Assembly (NCBI GenBank): GCA_030272585.1
Contig: BSYQ01000005.1
Span: 434,001 to 498,000, forward strand
Length of the DNA stretch: 64,000 nt
Direction of reading: 5' to 3'
From: Bryopsis sp. KO-2023
Taxonomy: Eukaryota; Chlorophyta; Ulvophyceae; Bryopsidales; Bryopsidaceae
Below, one piece after another: positions 22,273-35,703 of the stretch (its first letter is position 1; every line of letters begins with the position of its first letter). The notes below the pieces were generated by a model. The model was not told the origin of the DNA, made no database searches, and was given only the letters and a program-made list of their open reading frames with translations. The translations under genes and the position numbers were made by a program.

Positions 22273-22449
22273 GTGAGAAATCGTCACAACTTGCGATTCA
22301 GCCGCCATTTTTCTTGAACCACCCCCAATACATGCATGTGATGCATGTGATGCATGTGGAGCGGTCGTCTTACGAGCTTGCTTGCTTAAGCGTAATTGGC
22401 ATTACCTCAGCAATTCGTTTGGACTCTGGTTGGCTTCGATACAAGCAGA

Positions 22450-24510
22450 TTTGGGAGGATTTGTCAAGGAGAGCGTGTATGGCGGGGCTACATTTTGAAT
22501 CGATGGGCAGGATTCCCTACCGAGGGTGGCTCCAGGGCATTTCAACTGCTCCTGAATCATGGCACCAACATCCTGGGACAGACACACAACACACAGGGGG
22601 ATTGCTGGTTCCTCATTTTCCAGACCCAGTGCCACCCAGTGTTTCAGACTTCGGGTTCATTTTCAAAGGAAGCCTTTCATCAAGGTGGATCTGGGCTGTG
22701 CTCCTGAGTGACACACACCGAGCAAGACGCACAGACCGATTGTGCATTGTGGGATGGCTGTGGTTCAATTTTGCAACACTGCTCAGTTTGGGAAGGCAAA
22801 ATGAATGGATATTCCACACTTTCAATTATTCAAACACTCTCAACCGTCTCCATTTACAACAAATGTTTCGCACCCCACTCCGCCCCATTTTCCATATAAC
22901 TCTCAAAACACAAAAACACACAAAAAAAGTCTCGAATTTGAGACATTTGTAAAAAAATAAATAAAAAAATTCCCTGACAAAAAAAAATGGTGCTTTGATA
23001 GATCACTTTGGGAAAAAAAGCTCTAGGTTTGCATCGATCACATCAGATTTGATGCGCCGACCTATATTCCAAATTTGAAAAGACCCAACCTTAAAACCCA
23101 TTTAGATATTTTTTTCAACCCTTATCCAATCTAGAGGTAGTCAATTTGCCAAACCCAAACAAAAAGGAGAAAATGTCTGAGGGCTTGCTTGTTACCATCC
23201 TAGTCGAACAAATCATAACGGACACTCTGGTCCGCTCTGGTTTGATTTCGATTTCATCTAGAAATTTTAAAATTAGTCATGACCATTCAGGAAGCCGTTG
23301 AACAAGGGCGCCACTATAAACCCAACCTTAACTAGGGCACAACAAAATGGCTAGAATCAAGGAGTGAACTTGGAAAGACACAACACATTTCAACACTAAG
23401 ATCGAAATGGTGAGCCAAAGTGGAAAAAAAAAATATGAAAAGTAAAGTAAAAAGAAAGAAGAAAAACACCGAAAGGTGAGGTACGCTCATTCTCCGTATA
23501 TGTGTGTGGATGATTTTCCTTCTCAGGAAAAAGCCAAAAGTCAATATGGTGTTAACCTGACGAGCAAAGTCAATGTGTTCTTTTTCTTTGTCAGTTCGTC
23601 CACTCGTGAACATCAAACCCTGACCCCACCCCCCACCCACCCCAAAAGAAAGAAACGAGAAAGAAATACCTATATCACTCTTATAGCAGTGAATATGGGG
23701 GGTATGGACATGCACAGTTGATTCTGAAACATATAATATACGCACCCAAACACTTATACACACATGCCTAATTGTTTTTTCTTAATTTTCTATGCATCAG
23801 CTCTAATCACTCGTTATAATATGTATTTCTATTTTTTTTTTGCATTCAAGGTACAAAAAAGAAACACGGCAATACGGAAAACATAAAATGTTACGTGGAA
23901 GGGTCGCTGCTCGACGTTCCAGGACTCTGTGCCAATATTCGCATCAGCTTGGCTTCCAAGTTGGCTTGGTTTTGTCTGATTGCATTCAATTCGCTCATCA
24001 CCTCCCTTCATTATCACAAAAAAGAAGTACGCGGACACACACAAATACACAAAAATTGAGAAAGTTGGTTATGTGCAGGAATATTTTCTAAAAACAGCTG
24101 AGGATTTTCACAACTGTTGCACATGATCATGCCAGCATTGTGGTCGAAGAGCAGTGGAAATCTGCAACACACGTGTGTAGATTTGGTGCACCAAATCTAC
24201 AGCAGCAGTATTCGGTTTTCTGGAAGAAAATCGCTGCTACCAGAATATAAATAAACATTGAAAGGATATCGAACGGGGTATCTGAAATGAAAAAAATAAA
24301 TAAAAATACATATATACTTCTGACAACATATCTATTGGGCCGATTTTCAAGCTCCGAACAAATGTCAGGAACAGTCGGTCCATAAAACAGCTGAGAAACA
24401 GGGGCTGCCGGTTAAATATGCCCCCTCCCCTCCCCCCAAAAGACACCCATCATCCTGGCTGCACCCCAGTTCAAATCACATCATACAATTGCGATTTTGG
24501 ATTCGAAATG
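22450..24510. other. Inter-arm spacer, no gene recognised
   Basis: Mostly open-frame noise and simple sequence. It includes oligo-A near 22950-22990 and C-rich stretches near 23620-23650. A block at 22530-22600 resembles 46138-46215 in direct orientation, unlike the inverted arms around it. No protein domain or RNA gene was found. Confidence 0.35.
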
Positions 24511-24514
24511 AAAC

Positions 24515-27500
24515 TTACGGTGAGGGTTGACCGAAGGAGAGTCTGTTGGTGCCAGCGGTGGGCGATCCTGCTGCGACCAGGAAATCATCCGAAGCATAAT
24601 CTTTCGGATAGGCCGTTCCTCCATGATGCACCACATCCAATCCATGACGTTCGTGTTCCGTCGACACCCTCAGGATATTTGCAGCCCTCAAAACCAGAAA
24701 AAATGGCACCTGCATTTCCAGTGGTGAAAACACATGTCAGAAAAACATACCATCCCCTCGGGACATTGAGTAAAAACGAAAAAAAAACCATGCTACTCAC
24801 CATGCAAACCATGACCCAGCCCAAAATCACCAGAATCGCAACGAGTGCTGAACCCAGCAGCCTTGCATTTCCGTTTTCCATGAAGAGACCCCCTGGCCGT
24901 GTCACCTCAACAGCGATATCCACTTTATTCATTCTATGGTCCAAGGCGAAACTGAACAGCTCGGCATCCGCAAACAAAGCTGCATTGCAATAAAAGATCC
25001 TGATAAGCGATTCAACCATCCTTTGAAAAGTTTTTAGACATTGTGCCAGTACATAAGAATTGCACAGGGAACTGGGCTTATTCATGTTGGATTGATGGGC
25101 TGAAATAAATTCAATCTGCAAAGTGAGTGGACGATGAGGCCTTGGCGCCCCAATGAAACACACAACAGATAAATACTTATCCCTGTGGGGAGCACCGTTA
25201 CTCTTTCACAAATTGTTGTCAAAACGCACAGAACTTACCACCAGCAATAAGGCCCCACATTCCACCAAAGCCATGCACAGCAACTGCATCCAGCGGATCA
25301 TCTACCTGAGGTTCGGGAAATGAGCACTTCTCAAAATCATTCAAACAGGATTCTCACACACTCCGAGTGGACCAATACTCGACGCACGCGATACGTTGAA
25401 AAGGAAAGAAATGGGCACGAGTCTGACCTTCAGAATGTGGCTGACTAGATAGGACGAAAGAACGTAGATGACTCCACCGACTAGACCTGCCACCAATGCA
25501 GCCCAGGGTTGGATGACGCTGCATGCAGCAGTGACTGACACCAAGCCAGCCAGCACCCCATTTCCAGCAGTGATCAAATCCCAAACAGCCACCCCCAGTC
25601 GTCGGTATCCGAAAAGCATTTGGAGGATCAGTGCAGAAACACATCCTGCTGCGCCTGTTTCATCGATACACAAACAATGATGTCAAGATTTGCAGGAGAA
25701 GAAGTTACTCAAATTTAGTGGACTGAGCAGATATTAAACAATGCTAGGCAAGGGCACCTCCGAAAAATAATCAAATGTAAACAATATAAATAAAATTAAA
25801 AATTGGAATTGGACCAAGGAAAAACCTAATGACAATTTCTCACATGAAGAAATGAATTGAAAACATTTGAACAAAGGAAAACAAAATGTCCACCCAGTCT
25901 GACTCTATTCCCCCCCCTCTTCAATAACAGAAGTCAAAAGTCACAAATCGAGATCACAGTTCTCTGTCACACTTCTTTCGTAAATATACAAAAAAAAAAC
26001 TTGAGAAGCATTTACATTTACTTTTTAGCCATAATTAGTGGGAATTGATTTTTATTTTTCTTTGCATAAGCGTAATCCAAAAAAAGCATCTGAAAAATCT
26101 GTCTGAAAATTTATCTGAAACAGCGTGCTGGCCATACCTCCGAGTGTGGTGTTGACAGCACACAAAGACGCCGTCTGGGCAGGTGCCCCCAGGTGGAGTG
26201 CAGCTCCGGAGTTAAAGCCATACCAGCCAAACCACAGGATGAAAATCCCCAACAGCGCCAACGATGCAGAATGGCCAGGGATCTTCTTAACTTTCAACGG
26301 TCCGGGTGCACTGAAATCGTCCGCCAAGGATTTCGAAGTGCTGCTACCCACCTTTGTGAAAAACACACACACGAGCAAAACAAGAAGCAAATTCGTGAAT
26401 GCTTCTTTTCTGTGTTTTCCTTACAAGGAGAAAATCGAGTCGGTGGTTTGGATAAGCGTCCAAAGTTTTGGTGCACTTACATCTTTTCGGTAGAATCTGC
26501 CCACTCTTGGACCAACGATCCACGCTGCCCACAGACCAGCAAACCCACCTGTCATATGAACCACCCCACATCCAGCATAATCTAAAACGCCAGAATCTGC
26601 ATCACACACACACACACTTTTTTAGTTTTTTTCAAGTTTTTTAAACGATTTCATTGAATAAGGAACACCTCAAACTATCAAAGCATCTTAAATCCTCATA
26701 ATAATGTCATTCAAGCATTCATCCTCGTCCTATGATTGCCCCAGTTGATATGACTCTATTCATCTATGTCAGACCCTGAACCTTTCAACGGCTTAGGGTT
26801 CACCGTTAAGGAGCAAGGGGCAAGAAATAGGCAAGGGCGTACACCCAATAACTCTCCACTGTGAAGAAAGAAAAAAATGGATTTCCAAAGACAATAAAAT
26901 CCAGTCGTTTTCATTGCTGGTGCCTTTTTTTCTCCGGAACAAAGATCGGACCAATGTGTAAAAGCAAGTCGGTGGATGGAGAATTCAGAAGGTGGCCGTT
27001 TGCGACTTACCAAGGAAGAGGTCCCCGTCAGTTCTGAAAATCGACAGCCATCCTTCTTCATTCCAGATCCAGTGTGCAACCACTGGGTAAACCCAGGCGG
27101 TCACATAAAAGGAGTACAGTAGATAGGCCTCAAATTTCGTCCGTTCGGCGACCGCCCCTGAAACAATCGTTGCTGATGTCGCTGCAAACTGTGCATGAAG
27201 TCAAGACAACATTCAGAAAACCCAGGAAATTAATCATTCTGCACCGTTGCCTCTTGAATTATGCATAGATTGCAAAAAAAAATAGTTATATTATGATTTT
27301 TCCTTTGTTTATGTTTACCTGACTCGAACTGGAATTCACTTCCATACAATTATTTCAATTTTTTTTTTGAAATTTCAACAATTTTCTTTTGGTTGGTGAT
27401 GCGGAGAGGATGTGCTACAATCGCAGACGCCTGATGGGCAGCAGATGCGCTGCCATGCGACGCCAGATCGCCAACGCATCAAGTCAAAAACGATAGAATT

Positions 27501-28248
27501 CCCTGCGCGCGTCCAGAATCTCACTCAAATCTGTACCCCTCAAATTTCCGCTTTTGGTAATGGCCTGTGTAGGTAAAAGGTCCCGACTCGATCGCCGACC
27601 CCTGTCGCAGACCCCTCCGAGGAAACGCACTCACCGCGTACTCGAAAAACCACGTTTTGTAGTCAGACTTGCTGACGCCTTGCAAAGCGAAATTGCTTCC
27701 CCCTATGAAAGAGCCAGAGTCTGCGCCAGAAGACAGACCGTACCCCAGCACGTAAAACCCCAGCGCTCCAAAACAAGCGTCCAGCAGGTTTTTCAGGATG
27801 ATGTTTTTGGCGTTCTTTTCCCTCACAGATCCCACGCAGAGCTGCACATACGCATAAAAACATATTCTTAGGGGGAAAGGGCAGTTGAAAATAAACAACA
27901 CAAGAATAGAAATGTTTGAGATCCCCAACCCCCAACAACAGCGTTTTTCCTTTTAGGGAGTAAAAGCAAAACTGACCGAATTACGGAGCGACGTGGAGGT
28001 GGAGGGGCTATCACAGAAAAAATGTTCTAGTTCTCGTTGGAAAAACGAATGTCACGGCGTCCGCAAGAGCATCCTTCTATTTTTGTGAGGGATATTGATC
28101 TATAGGAACGCACCGCTAAGAAAACAAAAGTCGCGAACGAGAGATCTCGTCATAACAAACGTACCATACAAAAACCGCACTGCATGAAGAAAATGAGGTA
28201 GCCCGCCACAAGAACGATGGGCTCGCGATCAAAGTCGTCACCTTCCAT
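24515..28248 (-). CDS. AMT1: Ammonium transporter (AMT/MEP/Rh family)
   Basis: An integral plasma-membrane channel for ammonium uptake. Nine exons on the minus strand: 28248-28165, 27841-27635, 27188-27011, 26596-26481, 26351-26138, 25654-25428, 25305-25239, 24979-24801 and 24709-24515. Together they are 1467 bp, 488 codons plus stop, phase-consistent throughout. Family signatures: [35 protein letters not shown] with the first pore His; [51 protein letters not shown] with the second pore His; and the cytosolic tail [12 protein letters not shown]. The start gives [17 protein letters not shown], a short N-terminus before TM1. The length matches typical AMT1 proteins (about 450-510). The stop uses the TAA inside CACCGTAAGT, which also resembles a donor, so a longer spliced tail is possible. 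It lies on the same strand as PEPC, which is upstream of it at 29.4-35.7 kb. Confidence 0.95.
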
Positions 28249-29420
28249 TGTTCTGGGGTGGAAACGTGAAACAGTTTGGCGCCGAGTGAAGAGGTGGAGG
28301 GGTTCGGTTACTGTTTCGCTGAAAGTGCGCGGCGCCCGCCTCGAAACATCGCAGACGTGATGCACTCAAGAACGGAAGGTGTGGGGAGGTGGTCTGTGTG
28401 ACTGGCGGAATAGGTCACACATTTTGTCCGAGGGCAATCGGCTCTTGCCAATCGTTGATCAGAGGTGATGGCTTTTCAACCGAGAAACATCGAAGTCAGC
28501 CCAAGGCGGGTGCTCGACGAGAAACGAACAAGAGCTCCCTCCGCCGCCGCCCTCTCTGTCTCTTTCATTTCAGGAAGGGTTGATGTGACAAATGCAATAC
28601 ATGCATCTGACGTCTTTGACGTCGGAGCTGGTACAGACAGGGTGATTTGGTTTTGGACAGAGAAGCTGATCAATCGATGTTGAGAAATATGAGAAATCCA
28701 GGTTTGCACGATACTTCATTGTAGAGGAGATGCCCTTCCTCAGACCAGCAAGAGAAAGTCATCTACAACTCCATCAGAAGCAACCCCCCCCCTGATACCT
28801 AGATTACCTCCAAAAATGGTTGAATCAATCCCCTCTTAAAAGAATAGAAAATCCCAAATCGACTGTTAAAATTTGCATTCCTTCGCTTCAAGAAACATTC
28901 GCATTAAGTCACAGCCGACATGCCATTAAACGCACACACAAAAAAAGGGAAACAAAGAAGAGAGTATATTACAAATATATCATTAAAAAATCAGTCAGTC
29001 CAGAACAATTCCTGCGTAATTCTGCTCCAGTCAAAAAGTATAAAGATAAAAATCATTTGAGATTCAAAAAAATCAAGCGGAAGCAATCCGCATATTCAAG
29101 ATGAACCAGGGTGCTCTCTTGGAAGCCCATGAATTAGCCCATCGCTCCAGGATTTCCCTTGCCCTACCAAAACTGATTTTTCTTCTTTTCTGTTTCTTTT
29201 TTGGTGGGATCAATTGCATAAAATGGCATATTCCTTATCCTCTCTCTTCCCCCCCCCCCCCCCCACCCTCCCTCCCCAATCCAATGTGATTTTACTCTCC
29301 TATAACATCCACAGTCAAAAACTGACCTAACCACGTTACCTTCGATTGTCCCTCCCAAATCCATTCCAAGTCATAGAAATAAAAAACCCATGCAAAATTC
29401 GTTCTCGGTGGAAAAAATGA
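28249..29420. other. Spacer between AMT and PEPC
   Basis: This holds the 5' flank of the AMT gene and the 3' flank of PEPC, both on the minus strand. The AMT-proximal part is GC-richer and may carry its promoter. A poly-C/G tract lies at 29250-29265. A Lys-rich plus-strand open frame at 28820-29104 looks like low-complexity chance. Confidence 0.4.
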
Positions 29421-32400
29421 TTATCCGGTGTTCTGCATTCCGGCTGCGATTCCTTTAATGGTGATGATGAGGGCATCTTCGATGGCGTCTGTTGGGTTGG
29501 GGTCCTGGAGCAAATCCTCGTAGCCAGCCAACGGCCGTGGTTGGACAGGTGCTGTTCCGTTAGCACCATTAGCCTTGATCTCAGCCTTCCTTCGAAGTTC
29601 ATGAATGCACTCCACCTGAAACATTCACATATTTTTCTGATCAAAAATGCCAGTTTCATTTCGAACATTGTTCAACTGCACTGTTCCCCTGCTGTGTTTC
29701 TTTTCAGTACGTTCGTAATGGAGCCTATCTTCCAACACACTCCCTGTGAATGGTGAAAAAAACAAGGAACACGTCCCATTCTTTTTGTGTTATCTCACTC
29801 TTTTTGTTTTTTTACCTGCATCATGTTGAGCGGTGTGACGTAGGGGGCTCTGAGATGAATTTTCTGTGAAAGCACTGGATTGGCAGATTTTGCTCCCAGT
29901 CCCAAGGCTCCATGCCCTGTGACTTCGGCCAACAGCTTCTTGGTTTCAGCAAATCGGTCCCTCAGGTCAGCTCCCAGGGGATGGAGCTCCTCGTCCACCA
30001 ACCGACTGTCATAGAGCTTCACAACACGGGGGTCCGCCTTTTCCAAGACCATCTCCACCATATCCAGAGTGACCTGAAATCATTCAAAATTTGGGGAAAA
30101 AAAACATATTAGGTTGGTGGCCGTGCATGTAAGTAAGACTCATATGGAATCCCATGCTGCTGGTGCCTATATATTCCAATGTCGGGATTAATGTGCTGAG
30201 AGCTGCTCAAAACTGCGCCAATTTCATAGCAGATTCGACTGAAAAAATCAAAAGCGCAGGTGAACCCCTCCCCCCCCCCCCCGACTGGACAATGGTGACC
30301 ATGTACTTAAAACAACCAAAATTATCAAACTCTATATTTTGCTTGGCTCCCTCGGTAACCTTACCTTCAAGAAGGGCCAGTTTTGATACATTTCCCTGAG
30401 AAGATCCATTTGGCCTTTTTCTTTCACGGCATTGACAGCTTCCTTGAAACCCAGCCAGACTGGTAATAGGAACCTCGTTTGGGTCCAGGCAAAAATCCAT
30501 GGAATGGCTCGAAGGGTTTCGATTCCACCTCCTGCCTTTCTCGAGGTCGGCCGGCTTCCAATGTTTAACTTGCCCAATTCCTAACGAACAAGAAAACGTT
30601 TCACTTGACAAGAAAACTCTGCAACCATTTCCACCTCCACTTTCATGGTTCAAAAACAGAAATGTTGAACAAAGGCTTTTTTTGAAACGCAACTCTCGGA
30701 GGGGGGAAAAAAATTATGTCCGAGAATAATACCAGGACAGAGCAAGCAAAAAAAACACAAACAAACTTCATCCTCGAAAGATTTGCCTGGAAATGAACAG
30801 TGACAATTGCTTGGAGCATTCCAATCTAGCAACATGGTTTCCTCCTAACCACTGACCTGAACTGGGGTGTTGGTTTGGAAGTATCTGATGAAATCGGGGT
30901 TCTGGAAAACTATGGCTCTGTAGGCTTCACAGGAAACCTTGGACATTTCGGTCAGAACGTCCTTCCACTCCTCTTTGGGCTCCTCCAGCACACCCTTGGT
31001 GGCCTCCAAAACAGCGGAAGTGTACAGGTCCAATGTTCTGAAGCAAACCTCGTTCTCGCCGAATTGATGGGTAATGATTTCACCTTGAATCGTCACACGC
31101 ATGCTACCCTAGAATTCCAAAAAAAAAATTCAAACCCCACAGAAAAAAACAAAAAAAACCTAGTGGCACCCCACCCCAAAAAGTAAAAAATAAAAAAATA
31201 CTGCCTACAAAATACAAAGTACATAATTCTACAAAAATTCCAAAAAGAAAAAAAAAGGTGAGTGAAGTGAAACATCTTGATTCTCTGTTTGACATATCTG
31301 CAACCCTTTTCAGAAAGTCAATCAAAAGAGCAGCCAAGCTCCTTGCTACACACATCACCTCCAGCAAAATCGACCTCAGCATTTTAAGACTACCAGGTTT
31401 TTTCCTGTTCTTGAAACACACCCTGAACATCACCAAATGCCTATGAGAAGACCAGGTCGACTTACCTTGATGGTGCCTGGTGGCTGACTTTTGATTGCCA
31501 TGTGAGCAGGGCCCCCTCCACGACCGACGGTACCACCGCGGCCATGGAACAGGGTCAATTGAACCCCATAGTGCTCAGAAATAGCCACAAGCTTCTTTTG
31601 CACCTAAAAATAGCCCAAAGCAGAAGCAAAACGAAAATCACCCCCCCAAATATCAGCAATTTTTCTCAATTCAATACCCTGATATTTTGTCCATGTATCA
31701 AACATCTGAGGTGGTCACCTGGCTCTGGATCGAGCAAAAGTGTTTGGATTGCCAAATGAGACTTTGACACTGAACGAAAAGATGCACATTTTGATCCAAC
31801 ACAGAATCTCCTGCGCTCTACCTTGTACAGAGCCCAAGCTGCGGCCAAGCGACCAGCATCCTTTCCAGAATCAGAATAGCCAATCATGCACTCTTGGTGC
31901 CCATCGATCAACTTATGATACCAAGAATTCGACAGCAGCTTGTCCATCGCCTCTGGAGCATTGTCCAAATCGTCCAAGGTTTCGAACAGGGGAGCCACCC
32001 GGAGCAACTTCTTGATTCCACACTCCCTTTGCAGCAAAACCACCGCCAAAACATCGGAGGAGGATTTGGCCATGCTGATTACATAAGCCCCCAATGAGTC
32101 CTCCGGAAGTTCGGCCAGGGTTCTGAGCGTGTCGATCACTTCCTTGGCATCAGGTGAAAGATTGACGCCAGGGGGAAAGAGCGGGCGTTTGCTTTGTAGC
32201 TCCTTGAAAAGAAAGTCCAATCGCTCTTCCTCGGACCAGCTGGCATAGGAGCCGAGCCCCAGATACTCAGTAATTGCATTAACCACCTGCAACAATGGGA
32301 AAGGATCAAAACTTTAGACCTCATCCCTTTCATCAATGGCCGAATGCACTCATAACCAGCGGAACGATCATGCCAAATGCCAGAAACTGAGGACTCAGAA

Positions 32401-35400
32401 TCTTGCTGGATTGCTTTTGCTCTCGGTCCCCATATTTCCATGGTCTCCCCTGGATTCCACTTTGAATCCTTCAGATGACCTCACCTCAGTGTGTCTGGTG
32501 GCTTCCTGCCGAATGTCCAACTTCATGAGCCCCATGCCGAACGCATGCACTTGTCGAATGACATCCAACAGGAGGCCATTGGCTATGGGCTCGTCCCCCA
32601 TTTCCACCAGCGAATTGTACATCATCATGAGGGGCTCCAGCAACTCCTCCTTTGATTGGATGCATTCGTCATCCTCCAGCATTTCCTTGACACTCACGCT
32701 CTTGTGGCCTGTGCAGTAGGTGAGGGTCTCCCTGGTCTTGAACAGCTTGTCACGCAAGGAGGAAAGAATCACTCTGTAAGGCTCCTCGGCAGGAATGGGG
32801 TTCCAGAAATCTGGATAGTTTCGACGCTTTCTTTCTTCGGCCACCTTGATATCGCCCACTTCGCCGATTCTCGACGCCAGCTCCTTGGCCAGAGCCTTTT
32901 TTTTGTATGAAAAAAAACAAAACAGCGAGTGTCAGACCTCGAAACATTCTCGGTGGACAAAATTCGAACTGAGGGAAAATACAGCCTCTGGTAGCTTTTC
33001 TAGATATTTCTTTTATTAAAGAATCGAGAAAAGGAAGAGGAAGTGCTCCACACAACATCTTACCCTGACTTTCGGAGTAGCCCTCCAAATGGACAAACTG
33101 GACATCAGCTTATGAATTTCCTTGAAGTACATATCGCATCCCGCCAATCGGCCCAGAACACACACATCCCTGGTCGTTTCGTGAGTGACGTTTGGGTTTC
33201 CATCTCGGTCCCCTCCCATCCAAGAGCCGAAAGAAAACAAAGCGTGGTTCAAAGGCAGTCTGGGCTGTCCGATTTTCTTCAAGGACGCATCCAGCCGTCG
33301 GAGAAACACCGGAAGCGTTGGAAAAATAACATCTTGAATCGCATGCAGTCCTGCTCGCATTTCGTCCTGACAGGCAAAAGAAAAGAACATAAGAAGGGAA
33401 AAAAGAAGTTATTCAATGGAAAAAATGGGCGAGTACCAAAATTGCAAGTAGTTATACCTTTCGGACTGAGGAAATTACTCTTTCTTTTGTGTCTCCCCAA
33501 AACAAATAAGCAATGAACAACATCCTAGCTTCAATTTGCTGATTCAATTCTCTACAACATTATCTGCAGGTCTTCTGGCTGGGTTGAACTCCAACCTGAG
33601 GGGTGGGCTTCCTTCTGTGGATCTCATCTGTCCGCCAGGCCGTCTGAATGAGGCATTGTAGGTTTTCGATGGTTTCCATTTTTTCGATGGAACTGAGTTT
33701 GGTCATGTGCAGCCTTTCCACTTGCACTTGCATTTGTGCATACTTGTGCAGCAGATCCCTCCTCATGGCCTGAGTGGGATGGGCAGTGAACACCAGCTCC
33801 ACAGATTGCTCGCAGAGTGCCTGCAGCACAATTCGCATGTGGACATCCATTGGAGGAAGTTTCATAACATTGGAAAAGCGGAGAAAAAATATTGACAGCT
33901 GAGAGATCCTGTTCCGAGGAGTCTCCTTGGTTCTGCTAAAACAAATAATAAGAAGGAACGCTCTTTCCCCTCTTCCCCCCCAAACAAAGGAAAGAAAGAC
34001 GCATAATTGGTCAGTTTTGTTATTTATTAAACCCCATACCTGCAGCTGCCCACATTTCGAGGGCAGCCAATTTTACAACACAGCACAAGGGTGTTTTGCT
34101 GTGAGGAAGGGTGCACGCCCACAAAAGTTTGCATTTCTTTCAATCTATCAACCCTTTGTTTTTTCTTTTTTTCCCTTTTCATCTTTTCTTTTTTTTTGGA
34201 GGTAGGCACACCCCAAGGATATCCACACTCCCCTCATTTCCACCAATACAATTTTTTTCCTCCATTTTCCCTTGTACTTGGAATGAGTCCTGGGATGCAA
34301 TCAACAGCCACCGGCATTTGACGGCTAAATTCACTTATGTAACATCTATACATTTTTTTTTGTAACACTTCATGTATCTATTATTTATAACCTCGCCAAG
34401 TGCAAGCTGTCTTTACAAACGCCAGGAGGAAAGATTTTTCCTGTCTACCTTGTAAATTTCCTCTGGTTTCACTGTATTGCTGTGAGTGAGAGCAGCGAAA
34501 GATCTCCCAGTCGCTCGAAGGGGATGCTCCGTCTGTCATGTTAAAAAAAAAAGGAAAGAAAGAAAGAAAATTTGATCACCACTGCTTTCAAATTTTGCCC
34601 AGCACAAAACTGAACATTGTTGAAATAAGATTTGCTACTACTTGAGTAGATAAAATGAATCCACCCGATGTCCAGTCACTACAGTTTTTTCCGAAAGTGA
34701 TCGTTTGTTTTGATTGGCATTGGAGCTTTTGAGAAACCTCCAACGCAACCTGCTCGCACTGGCAATAATTAGACCTGGCTGATGCGTTGTAAAACAAAAA
34801 AGAAATAAGGGTTCTGACCTCGCCCATCCTCTCTGCTTTCTCCTTCAACGAGCTGAAGACCTCCTCTGTCAGGTTGTGCAAATTCAATGTGTGTGAAAAT
34901 GCACTTGCCGCCTGCAGGCAAAACAAAAAGAAAAATCATTCCAAGCTGCACTCCAGGGTGCCTTTTTTTTCGAACAGTTGAATACCAAACGTCTGAGTTC
35001 ATTTGCGAAACAAAAAGGAAGCAACTGATGCTGCAAAAATCAATTTTTTTGCTACAAACTGATTTTTTCACACCTATTTGGAACCAGGTCTTTTTTTTTT
35101 AGTTCAAAAAATGGCCCTTTTCACACAGGACTTTTGTTCTTTTCAAAATATGTGCAATTGATTTCCTGTCGTAAAATCTTTTTCCTCATCATCTGTTTTT
35201 GTTTCCAAGTTTTGGCGAAAGCTCGAGAATGAAAACGAAAACCAATCAACAGAGTGCCACAGGAGTCTAAACCGCGAAACGAAGGTCGTTGGAGATTTTC
35301 GTTGGCGAACAAGTTTGCGATTTCTTTTTCATTTCCACAGGTTTCTGCAAGCACAAGGCTTGGATAAAAATCAAACAAACAAGCCCCAACAGGTTTCGAA

Positions 35401-35703
35401 TTCGCAGAGTGATTCCTCGTTTCTTTCTTTCACGCGATTGCTGCGGTTACTCACCAGGACACGATCAACGGGCTCGAGCTTGGCGATAGCGGTCGCCAGC
35501 ATCTCGAAATCGTTCACAGATCCATCATCGCACCAGGACTTCGCCAACCCATAAATCACGTTCACCTTGTTCGCCAGTTTCGGGTCCTGCTTCTGCAAGA
35601 TGGTGAAAAATATTTGGCGGAGCAAACTGTCGTCTTCCCGCAGCAGCTTTTCCGACCCAGGCAAAAGGTAGGCGTTTATTTCGGTCGAAAGGTTGGAGGA
35701 CAT
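29421..35703 (-). CDS. PPC: Phosphoenolpyruvate carboxylase
   Basis: Carboxylates PEP with bicarbonate to oxaloacetate, the anaplerotic entry to the TCA cycle. Twelve exons (minus): 35703-35455, 34911-34819, 34532-34449, 33898-33596, 33366-33064, 32895-32485, 32286-31822, 31603-31466, 31108-30857, 30580-30365, 30073-29816 and 29615-29421. They total 988 codons plus stop, within the family range of roughly 900-1000, and every exon length is a multiple of three. Signatures: FTAHPTQ with the catalytic His; [28 protein letters not shown]; the mobile-loop [14 protein letters not shown]; and the invariant C-terminal QNTG. The N-terminus ([16 protein letters not shown]) lacks the plant-type phosphorylatable Ser motif, and I see no transit peptide, so cytosolic enzyme is likely. 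The start of exon 4 was chosen by phase and is less sure. It is divergent from the PabAB gene. Confidence 0.96.

Larger units (their letters stand above)
12385..22430 (+). repeat. Large inverted duplication, arm A (partner 46230-54655)
   Basis: Homology to the reverse complement of 46.2-54.7 kb is continuous in order: the YEFS/CFQSSNV exon end, the IVPEIVTSLLEVR exon, the GVHEI/NGNL exon, the dynein stalk exon, coiled-coil tail exons, the HQARRG block near 21.9 kb and a final block at about 22095-22180. Both exons and introns are conserved, so this is a genomic duplication and not retrocopying. Encoded peptides look roughly 70-85% identical by eye, which suggests considerable age. Arm A also carries the CACTA insertion. 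It lacks about 1 kb of coiled-coil exons that arm B has. A TAG interrupts its tail. Confidence 0.85.

Noticed and set aside
22182-22952. Plus-strand 256-codon frame
   Set aside because: No domain; it includes simple repeats (CATGCATGTGATG units) and runs through a donor-like site; likely chance.
28820-29104. Lys-rich plus-strand frame
   Set aside because: Low complexity, in an intergenic AT-rich region, no domain or splice context.
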